9,253 bases of DNA from Burkholderiales bacterium. GTDB lineage: Bacteria; Pseudomonadota; Gammaproteobacteria; Burkholderiales; Burkholderiaceae_C. This document shows, one piece after another, positions 1 through 7,839 of the stretch. The notes beneath the pieces were generated by a model. It had not been told where the DNA came from. It searched no databases and worked only from the letters and a program-made list of their open reading frames with translations. Numbering within the stretch: the first letter of the stretch is position 1; each line of letters begins with the position of its first letter. Location: the NCBI GenBank assembly GCA_011391855.1, contig JAABPT010000016.1, forward strand, positions 1-9,253, given 5' to 3'. The position numbers were made by a program, and so were the translations under genes.

Positions 1-64
1 CATGCCTGGAAAGCATGTGGGGGTTAACAGCCCCCCGCGGGTTCGAATCCCGCCCCGTCCGCCA
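1..64 (+). tRNA. tRNA-Ser(GGA), 5' end cut off by the window
   Basis: The 3' portion of a class II tRNA. The window begins inside the anticodon arm: stem CATGC (1-5) and GCATG (13-17) flank the 7-base loop CTGGAAA (6-12), giving anticodon GGA at 8-10, which reads serine UCC/UCU codons. A long variable arm follows, with a G5/C5 stem (19-23 pairing within 31-36), as expected for tRNA-Ser. The T arm is a perfect 5-bp stem, GCGGG (37-41) and CCCGC (49-53), around the loop TTCGAAT. The acceptor 3' strand CCCGTCC (54-60), discriminator G61 and an encoded CCA (62-64) complete it. The D arm and 5' acceptor strand lie outside the window. It converges with glgA, whose stop codon is 31 bases further on. 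Confidence 0.95.
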
Positions 65-95
65 AGCTCCATCCCCGCCCAAGGGCTTAGCTCCC

Positions 96-1559
96 TCAGC
101 GTGCCTGCCGCGCCATCAGCGCGGCGCCGTAGAGGTCGAGATAGGCCTGCGCCGGCCCCTGCCACGAAAACCGCTGCGCCATGGCCGACTTCATCAGCGC
201 GCCCCAGGCCCCGGCATCCTGGCGCAACTCGACCGCCCGTTTGACCGCCTTCTCGAAGGCTGCGGGCGTGGCAGCGTCGAAGCTGAAGCCGGTGGCGGTG
301 CCTTCGGCCAGGGTCTTGGGGCTGGCATCGGTGACGGTGTCGGCCAGCCCGCCCACGCGCCGAACAATCGGCAGCGTGCCATAGCGCAGCCCGTACAACT
401 GCGTCAACCCGCAGGGCTCGAAGCGGGACGGCACGGCGATGGCATCGGCGCCCGCGACCAGGCGGTGGGCACGCGCCTCGTCGTAACCCATGTGCACGTG
501 CACGCGCCCCGGATGCGAACGCATGGCCATCAGGAAGGCCGCCTCCAGCGCGGGCTCGCCGGTGCCCTGCACTGCCAGCTGCACCCCGGCCTGCAGCAGC
601 GCAGGCAGCGCGGCCAGCACCAGGTCCAGGCCCTTCTGCGCCGTGAGGCGACTGACCACGGTGACCAGCAGCGCGGCGTCGTCGGCGTGCAGGCCCAATT
701 CGGACTGCAGGGCCAGCCGGCAGCTACGCTTGCCGCTCGGGCGCTCGGCGTCGTAGCGTTCGGCGATGGCCGGGTCGGTGGCGGGGTTCCAGACCTCGTC
801 GTCGATGCCGTTGAGCACGCCTGTGACGGCGGCGCCGCGGTCGCGGATGACACCGTCCAGCCCGCAGCCGAATTCGTGCGTGGCGATCTCGCGCGCGTAG
901 TTCGGGCTGACGGTGGTGATGTGATCGGCAAATTTCAGCCCGGCCTTCATGAAGCTGAGCTGGCCGTGGAACTCCAGACCCGCCGGCGACATCAGCCGCG
1001 TGGCCAGGCCCAATGACGACCAGTCATGCATCGGGAACAGCCCCTGGTAGGCCAGGTTGTGCACCGTGAACACCGTGGCCGCGGGCGTGGGCGGGTGCTC
1101 GGCGATATAGGCGCAGGCCATGGCGGCATGCCAGTCGTGGGCGTGCACGATGTCGGGCGCCCAGTCGGGGTCGGCGTCCTCGGCAGCCAGGTGGGCCGCC
1201 AGCCAGCCCAGCAGCGCGAAGCGCTGCAAGTTGTCGGGCCACTCCTCGCCGCGGCTGTCCTGGTAGGGACTGCCGCCACGCCGGTAATAGTAGGGCGCGT
1301 CGACCACGTACACCGGCAGCTTGCTGCCGGGCATGCGCGCCAGCAGCAGCCGCACGCGAAGCGCGCCGAAACAGGCACCGATGTCGATGACGGTGCGCGA
1401 GCCCTGCACGCTGTCCATGACCGCCGGGTAGCCCGGCAGCAGCAGGCGCACGTCGGCCCCCTGCCCGGCCAGCGCCACCGGCAGCGCAGCCACCACGTCG
1501 GCCAGGCCGCCGGTCTTGACCAGCGGAAATACTTCCGCGGCCACGTGCAAGACTCTCAT
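96..1559 (-). CDS. glgA: Glycogen synthase (ADP-glucose-dependent, GT5 family)
   Basis: Cytoplasmic enzyme that transfers glucose from ADP-glucose to the non-reducing end of an alpha-1,4-glucan. The 487-residue protein is near the usual bacterial length (E. coli about 477). It is a two-domain GT-B fold. The N-terminal half carries the ADP-glucose-binding signature KTGGLADV (K15-V22), HAHDWH (139-144) and the acceptor-side motif TVHNLAYQG (165-173). The C-terminal half carries SRLTAQKG (R304 and K309, matching E. coli R300 and K305) and SRFEPCGLTQLYG with E381 matching the catalytic-region E377 of E. coli. The start ATG at 1559 has an AAAGGG Shine-Dalgarno (1564-1569) 4 bases upstream. It lies 15 bases after the glgC stop, too short for a separate promoter, so it is probably co-transcribed from glgC. 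No intrinsic terminator is evident after its stop. No broken or missing residues seen. Confidence 0.98.
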   Translation of the reverse strand: MRVLHVAAEVFPLVKTGGLADVVAALPVALAGQGADVRLLLPGYPAVMDSVQGSRTVIDIGACFGALRVRLLLARMPGSKLPVYVVDAPYYYRRGGSPYQDSRGEEWPDNLQRFALLGWLAAHLAAEDADPDWAPDIVHAHDWHAAMACAYIAEHPPTPAATVFTVHNLAYQGLFPMHDWSSLGLATRLMSPAGLEFHGQLSFMKAGLKFADHITTVSPNYAREIATHEFGCGLDGVIRDRGAAVTGVLNGIDDEVWNPATDPAIAERYDAERPSGKRSCRLALQSELGLHADDAALLVTVVSRLTAQKGLDLVLAALPALLQAGVQLAVQGTGEPALEAAFLMAMRSHPGRVHVHMGYDEARAHRLVAGADAIAVPSRFEPCGLTQLYGLRYGTLPIVRRVGGLADTVTDASPKTLAEGTATGFSFDAATPAAFEKAVKRAVELRQDAGAWGALMKSAMAQRFSWQGPAQAYLDLYGAALMARQAR

Positions 1560-1574
1560 GGCGCCCTTTCTTGT

Positions 1575-2837
1575 TCAGAACCGGCGCAGCATCTCGCGCG
1601 TGACCAGCGTGATGCCCGACTCCGTGCGGAAGAAGTGCTCGGCATCGGCCACCTCGTCCTCGCCGATGACCATGCCGTCGGGAATGACGCAGTCGCGGTC
1701 GACCACCACCCGCGTCAGGCGCGCATGGCGACCCACCTGCACGCCCGGCAGCAGCACCGACCAGTTGACGGCCGAATACGAGTGCACGCGCACGCTGGAG
1801 AACAGCACCGAGCGGAACACCGCGCCGCTGATGATGCAACCGCCCGAGACCATGGACTCCACGGCCACGCCGCGGCGGTCTTCCTGGTTGTGCACGAACT
1901 TGGCCGGCGGCAGCTGCGGCTGGTAGGTCCAGATCGGCCAGTTGGTGTCGTACAGGTTCAGCAGCGGGTCGGTGGCGGTGAGGTCGATATTGGCGTCCCA
2001 GTAGGCGTCGATCGTGCCCACGTCGCGCCAGTACGGAGTCTCGCCGATGCGCGCCCCCACGCAGCTGAGTTCGAACGGGTGGGCCACCGCCTGGCCCAGC
2101 TTGACCAGCTTGGGAATGATGTCCTTGCCGAAGTCGTGGCTCGAATGCGGGTCGGCCATGTCGCGCTCGAGTTCACGGTACAGGAATCGGGCATTGAAGA
2201 TGTAGATGCCCATGCTGGCCAGCGAGCGCCCCGGCTTGCCCGGGATGGTGGGCGGGTCTTCCGGCTTCTCGACGAAGTCCAGGATGAGTCGCTTCTCGTC
2301 GATGGCCATGACACCGAAGGCGGTGGCCTCCTTCTGGTCCACCTCGATGCAGCCCACGGTGCATTCGCGGCCCTGCGCCACGTGGTCGGCCAGCATCAGC
2401 GCGTAGTTCTGCTTGTAGATGTGGTCGCCGGCCAGCACCACCACGTAGTCGGCACGGTAGGCGGCTAGGATGTCCTGGTTCTGATACACGGCGTCGGCCG
2501 TGCCGCGGTACCAGCTTTCCTCGTCCACGCGCTGCTGGGCCGGCAGCAGGTCGACGAATTCGTTCATCTCGCTCTTCAGGAAGGCCCAGCCGCGCTGCAG
2601 GTGGCGCAACAGGCTGTGGCTCTTGTACTGCGTGATGACGCCGATACGGCGGATGCCCGAATTCATGCAGTTCGACAGCGCGAAGTCGACGATGCGGAAC
2701 TTGCCGCCGAAATACACCGCCGGCTTGGCGCGGCTGTCGGTCAGATTTCTCAGCCGGCTGCCGCGGCCCCCGGCCAGCACCAAGGCCACGGCACGCCGCG
2801 GCAAGTCCAGGCCCTGGGCGACATCGATCGGTCTCAT
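1575..2837 (-). CDS. glgC: Glucose-1-phosphate adenylyltransferase (ADP-glucose pyrophosphorylase)
   Basis: Makes ADP-glucose and pyrophosphate from ATP and glucose-1-phosphate; this is the committed and usually allosterically controlled step of bacterial glycogen synthesis. The 420-residue protein (E. coli 431) has the nucleotidyltransferase signature LAGGRGSRL (21-29), RAKPAVYFGGK (36-46), catalytic LAGDHIYK with D138 (E. coli D142), and glucose-1-phosphate-binding FVEKP with K191 (E. coli K195). The segment from about residue 300 to 420, including VSGGCIISG, fits the C-terminal left-handed beta-helix. S35 stands where E. coli has the fructose-1,6-bisphosphate activator lysine K39. The central WPIWTY and EDRRG segments resemble the Agrobacterium-type enzyme. 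I chose ATG 2837 over the in-frame ATG at 2873 because AGGAG lies 5 bases upstream of 2837, inside the longer version, and family homology begins after it. It is first gene of glgC-glgA, divergent from glgP. Confidence 0.98.
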   Translation of the reverse strand: MRPIDVAQGLDLPRRAVALVLAGGRGSRLRNLTDSRAKPAVYFGGKFRIVDFALSNCMNSGIRRIGVITQYKSHSLLRHLQRGWAFLKSEMNEFVDLLPAQQRVDEESWYRGTADAVYQNQDILAAYRADYVVVLAGDHIYKQNYALMLADHVAQGRECTVGCIEVDQKEATAFGVMAIDEKRLILDFVEKPEDPPTIPGKPGRSLASMGIYIFNARFLYRELERDMADPHSSHDFGKDIIPKLVKLGQAVAHPFELSCVGARIGETPYWRDVGTIDAYWDANIDLTATDPLLNLYDTNWPIWTYQPQLPPAKFVHNQEDRRGVAVESMVSGGCIISGAVFRSVLFSSVRVHSYSAVNWSVLLPGVQVGRHARLTRVVVDRDCVIPDGMVIGEDEVADAEHFFRTESGITLVTREMLRRF

Positions 2838-2842
2838 GGGGT

Positions 2843-2847
2843 CTCCT
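2843..2847 (-). promoter_or_regulatory. Shine-Dalgarno of glgC (decides the start)
   Basis: On the minus strand AGGAG stands 5 bases before the ATG at 2837, a near-ideal ribosome binding site. An in-frame ATG at 2873 would place this site inside the coding sequence and add 12 residues without family counterparts, so the shorter protein is preferred. Confidence 0.85.
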
Positions 2848-2895
2848 GTTGGGTTTCTGCAAGAAAGTGACACGGCACGAAGAGCACCACTATGG

Positions 2896-2909
2896 GGGCG
2901 GCACCGCCC
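2896..2909 (-). repeat. Small GC hairpin in the glgC leader
   Basis: On the plus strand GGGCGG (2896-2901) and CCGCCC (2904-2909) form a perfect inverted repeat with only two bases between them; in RNA the realistic form is a 5-bp stem with a 4-base loop. It lies about 58 bases upstream of the glgC start and would be transcribed as 5' leader if the glgC promoter is further upstream. No T run follows, so it is not an intrinsic terminator. A weaker pair, CATCG (2914-2918) and CGATG (2927-2931), lies beside it. A role in mRNA stability or control is conjecture. Confidence 0.4.
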
Positions 2910-2976
2910 GAGCTCATCGGGAAAATGCGATGCGCCACATCATCTGACGTGCCTAAATGATCAACGATAAATGTTC

Positions 2977-2989
2977 GCCTGCTGCAGGC
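2977..2989. repeat. Short perfect inverted repeat, possible protein-binding site
   Basis: GCCTGC (2977-2982), one central T, GCAGGC (2984-2989). The dyad sits in the middle of the divergent region, between the presumed glgP promoter and the glgC leader. It could be an operator or coincidental; nothing else in the window repeats it. Confidence 0.3.
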
Positions 2990-3033
2990 ATCGATCGTGC
3001 TAAGTACGGAAAGTCTGCATGCCACATCCGGTC

Positions 3034-3062
3034 CTGACAACGCGCATAGTCAAACTACATTT
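3034..3062 (+). promoter_or_regulatory. Candidate sigma-70 promoter for glgP-glgB-glgX
   Basis: A -35 hexamer CTGACA (3034-3039; five of six bases of TTGACA), a 17-base spacer, and a -10 hexamer TACATT (3057-3062; four of six of TATAAT). This is the best plus-strand promoter I can find in the divergent region. Transcription would start near 3069 and give a leader of roughly 114 bases before the glgP ATG. The -10 element lies inside the first dyad of the operator-like repeats, which would suit repression there. Assignment rests on sequence matching alone. Confidence 0.45.
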
Positions 3063-3084
3063 GATGATGGTCAAAACTCATTGA
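3050..3084. promoter_or_regulatory. Operator-like array of four alternating TCAAA/TTTGA half-sites
   Basis: TCAAA (3050-3054), TTTGA (3060-3064), TCAAA (3071-3075) and TTGA (3081-3084) alternate in orientation and begin 10, 11 and 10 bases apart, so all four lie on the same face of the helix. The outer view is two imperfect tandem copies of a 20-21 base unit (3050-3070 and 3071-3090), both starting TCAAA and ending TGG. The inner pair, TTGAT-GATG-GTCAA (3061-3074), differs by one base from the FNR/CRP-family consensus TTGAT-N4-ATCAA. The array covers the -10 and start region of the candidate glgP promoter, which would fit a repressor, or an activator of a different promoter. The regulator is unknown. 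Confidence 0.5.
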
Positions 3085-3110
3085 CGCTGGCCCGAGCGAT
3101 CAGCAACACT

Positions 3111-3144
3111 GCCTGCGCGGCGCCGAACACTCGCCCGCGCAGGC
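3111..3144 (+). repeat. Strong hairpin in the presumed glgP 5' leader
   Basis: GCCTGCGCGG (3111-3120) and CCGCGCAGGC (3135-3144) are perfect reverse complements of 10 bases separated by 14 bases, giving a very stable RNA stem-loop. It ends 38 bases before the glgP start codon. No run of T follows, so it is not a classical intrinsic terminator. It could affect mRNA stability or act in attenuation. An overlapping palindrome AGGCCGGCCT (3141-3150) offers a competing fold. The pairing is visible in the sequence; function is inferred. Confidence 0.55.
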
Positions 3145-3182
3145 CGGCCTGACCCGAGCCCGCCACCCACGGAATCCCTGCC

Positions 3183-5642
<2,460 letters not shown>

Positions 5643-5673
5643 TGAGGCCCGCGGCCGGCCCTGACCGCAACCC

Positions 5674-7839
5674 ATGCTCAACGACGACGACATCCAAAGC
5701 CTTTGCCAAGGCCGGCACGGCGACCCCTTCTCGGTGCTGGGTCCGCACCTGCAGGCCGACGGCCGCACCTGGGTTCGTGCCTTTCTGCCCGGTGCCACGG
5801 CCGTCGAGGCCGTGTCAGGCAGCGGCCGCGTCACACTGGACCAGTGCCATGCCGACGGGATCTTCGAAGGCACCCTGCCCGCCGACGGCCCCTACCGGCT
5901 GCAGGTGGTCTGGCCGGGCGGCGTGAGCACCCTCATCGACGACCCCTACCGCTTCGGCGCCGTGCTCGGCGAGATGGACGCCTGGCTGCTGGCCGAAGGC
6001 TCGCACCTGCGGCCCTACGAGATGCTGGGCGCCACGCCGCGCGAAATGGAAGGCGTGGCCGGCACCAGCTTCGCCGTCTGGGCGCCGAATGCGTCGCGCG
6101 TGAGCGTGGTCGGCGATTTCAACCTCTGGGACGGCCGCCGCCACCCCATGCGGCTTCGCCGCGAGTGCGGCGTGTGGGAACTCTTCCTGCCCGGCGTGCA
6201 TGTCGGCGAGCGTTACAAGTTCGAGCTGCTCGACCGCGACGGTGCTCTGCTGCCGCAGAAGGCCGACCCGTTTGCGCGCCAGGCCGAACTGCGCCCGGCC
6301 ACGGCCAGCGTGGTGGCGGTGATGCCGCCGGTGGCGCCGCCCTCGCCCGAGCGCCAGGCGGCGAATGCGTTGGACGCGCCGATGAGCATCTACGAGGTGC
6401 ACCTGGCGAGCTGGCGCCGCAAGCCCGAACAAGACGACCGCTGGCTGAACTGGGACGAACTGGCCGAGGACCTGGTGGCCTATGCGCGGGACATGGGCTA
6501 CACGCACCTGGAACTGATGCCGGTGAGCGAACACCCGTTCGACGGCTCCTGGGGCTACCAGACGCTGGGCCAGTACGCACCGACCGCGCGTTTCGGCCAC
6601 GCGGCTGGATTTCGCCGCTTCGTCGACAGCGCGCATGCCGCCGGCATCGGCGTGCTGCTGGACTGGGTGCCGGCCCACTTTCCCACCGACGACTGGGGCC
6701 TGGCGCGTTTCGACGGCACCTGCCTGTACGAATACGCCGACCCGCGCGAGGGTTTCCACAACGACTGGAACACCCTCATCTACAACTTCGGCCGTACCGA
6801 GGTGCGCAATTTCCTCGTCGGCAGCGCGCTGTACTGGCTGGAGCGCTTCAATGTGGACGGCCTGCGCGTCGACGCCGTGGCGTCCATGCTCTACCGCGAC
6901 TACAGCCGAAAGGCGGGCGAGTGGATCCCCAACGCACATGGCGGGCGCGAGAACCTGGAAGCCATCGCCTTTCTCAAGCGCACCAACGAAGTCATCGGCG
7001 TCGAACGCCCGCAGGCGGTGACGCTGGCCGAGGAGTCCACCGCCTTCCCCGCGGTGAGCCGCCCCACCTATGCCGGCGGCCTGGGTTTCCACTACAAGTG
7101 GAATATGGGCTGGATGCACGACACGCTGGCGTACATCTCGCGCGACCCCATCCACCGCCCTTACCACCACGGCGAGATGACCTTCGGCCTGGTCTATGCC
7201 TTCAACGAGAACTTCGTGCTGCCGCTTTCGCACGACGAAGTCGTGCACGGCAAGGGTTCGCTGCTGGCCAAGATGCCGGGCGACCGCTGGCAGCAGTTCG
7301 CCAACCTGCGCGCGTACTACGGCTTCATGTTCGGCCACCCGGGCAAGAAGCTCATGTTCATGGGCTGCGAATTCGCCCAGGACCGCGAATGGAATCACGA
7401 CCACAGCCTGGACTGGCACCTGCTCGGCGACGCCAGCCATGCCGGCGTGCAGCGGCTGGTGCGCGACCTGAACCGCCTGTATCGCGCCAGTCCGGCCTTG
7501 TACAGCCAGGACTTCACGGGCGCCGGCTTCGAGTGGATCGACCACGACGACGCGCGCCGCAGCCTGCTGAGCTTCGTGCGCAAGGGGCGCGACGGGCAGA
7601 TGATGCTGGTGGTGTGCAATTTCGCGCCCGTCGTACACCACGGCCTTCGCCTCGGCGTGCCGGCACCCGGGCAGTGGCTGGAGCGGCTGAACACCGATTC
7701 GGCCTACTACGGCGGCAGCAACGTCGGCACGCCGCTGGGCGCGGCCACCGCCGAGGCGGTGCCCAGTCACGGGCGACCGCAGTCGGTGCTGCTGACGGTG
7801 CCGCCGCTGGCCACGGTATTCCTTGAATGGACCAGCTGA
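5674..7839 (+). CDS. glgB: 1,4-alpha-glucan branching enzyme (GH13)
   Basis: Cuts an alpha-1,4 chain and re-attaches the segment through an alpha-1,6 bond, creating the branch points of glycogen. The 721-residue protein (E. coli 728) is the long form: an N-terminal N1 module (about 1-110, starting with GDPFSVLGPH), a CBM48 module (about 120-205, with FAVWAPNASRVSVVGDFN), the GH13 barrel beginning near SIYEVHLASWRR (238 onward), and a C-terminal beta domain ending PPLATVFLEW. Catalytic residues are present: nucleophile D400 (DGLRVDAV), acid/base E453 (LAEEST) and D521 (LSHDEVVHGK), with the same spacing as E. coli D405, E458 and D526. DWVPAHFP (330-337) is region I. No purine-rich Shine-Dalgarno precedes ATG 5674, so translation may depend on ribosomes leaving glgP. 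The ATG overlapping the glgP stop (5642) is in another frame. Its 3' end overlaps glgX by 13 bases. Confidence 0.98.
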   Translation: MLNDDDIQSLCQGRHGDPFSVLGPHLQADGRTWVRAFLPGATAVEAVSGSGRVTLDQCHADGIFEGTLPADGPYRLQVVWPGGVSTLIDDPYRFGAVLGEMDAWLLAEGSHLRPYEMLGATPREMEGVAGTSFAVWAPNASRVSVVGDFNLWDGRRHPMRLRRECGVWELFLPGVHVGERYKFELLDRDGALLPQKADPFARQAELRPATASVVAVMPPVAPPSPERQAANALDAPMSIYEVHLASWRRKPEQDDRWLNWDELAEDLVAYARDMGYTHLELMPVSEHPFDGSWGYQTLGQYAPTARFGHAAGFRRFVDSAHAAGIGVLLDWVPAHFPTDDWGLARFDGTCLYEYADPREGFHNDWNTLIYNFGRTEVRNFLVGSALYWLERFNVDGLRVDAVASMLYRDYSRKAGEWIPNAHGGRENLEAIAFLKRTNEVIGVERPQAVTLAEESTAFPAVSRPTYAGGLGFHYKWNMGWMHDTLAYISRDPIHRPYHHGEMTFGLVYAFNENFVLPLSHDEVVHGKGSLLAKMPGDRWQQFANLRAYYGFMFGHPGKKLMFMGCEFAQDREWNHDHSLDWHLLGDASHAGVQRLVRDLNRLYRASPALYSQDFTGAGFEWIDHDDARRSLLSFVRKGRDGQMMLVVCNFAPVVHHGLRLGVPAPGQWLERLNTDSAYYGGSNVGTPLGAATAEAVPSHGRPQSVLLTVPPLATVFLEWTS

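Larger units (their letters stand above)
2838..3182. other. Divergent glgC-glgP intergenic regulatory region
   Basis: A 345-base stretch without a convincing gene, visibly richer in A/T than the flanking genes in its middle part (about 2940-3085). It must hold the promoters of both arms. I see a plausible plus-strand promoter (3034-3062), operator-like repeats (3050-3084), a strong hairpin in the glgP leader (3111-3144), a small hairpin in the glgC leader (2896-2909), and short perfect inverted repeats at 2854-2866 (TTTCT-GCA-AGAAA) and 2977-2989 (GCCTGC-T-GCAGGC). A glgC promoter is not clear. The best minus-strand match is TTGTCA (3040-3035), 17 bases, CAGACT (3017-3012), with a poor -10. 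A minus-strand frame from TTG 3040, or ATG 2917, ends at TGA 2834 overlapping the glgC start codon; I do not call it a gene. Confidence 0.85.

Noticed and set aside
77..86. GCCC-AA-GGGC as terminator between tRNA-Ser and glgA
   Set aside because: The stem has only four pairs with a two-base loop, which cannot fold properly, and there is no T tract in either direction.
15..1016. 333-codon plus-strand open frame beginning in the tRNA and running opposite glgA
   Set aside because: It starts inside the tRNA-Ser, has no ribosome binding site, and lies in the antisense register of glgA.
1026..2468. 480-codon plus-strand open frame opposite glgA and glgC
   Set aside because: It spans the antisense of two genes in the same register, is rich in H, R, V and G, and has no recognisable domain.
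2838..2873. Longer glgC starting at the ATG at 2873
   Set aside because: The AGGAG ribosome binding site for ATG 2837 would fall inside the gene, and the 12 extra residues resemble translated leader.
2938..2964. Minus-strand TTGATC (2964-2959) as -35 of glgC
   Set aside because: At spacings of 16 to 18 bases there is no hexamer with more than two matches to TATAAT.
5815..7770. 651-codon minus-strand open frame opposite glgB
   Set aside because: Same codon-for-codon antisense register and same biased composition; glgB on the other strand has intact catalytic motifs.
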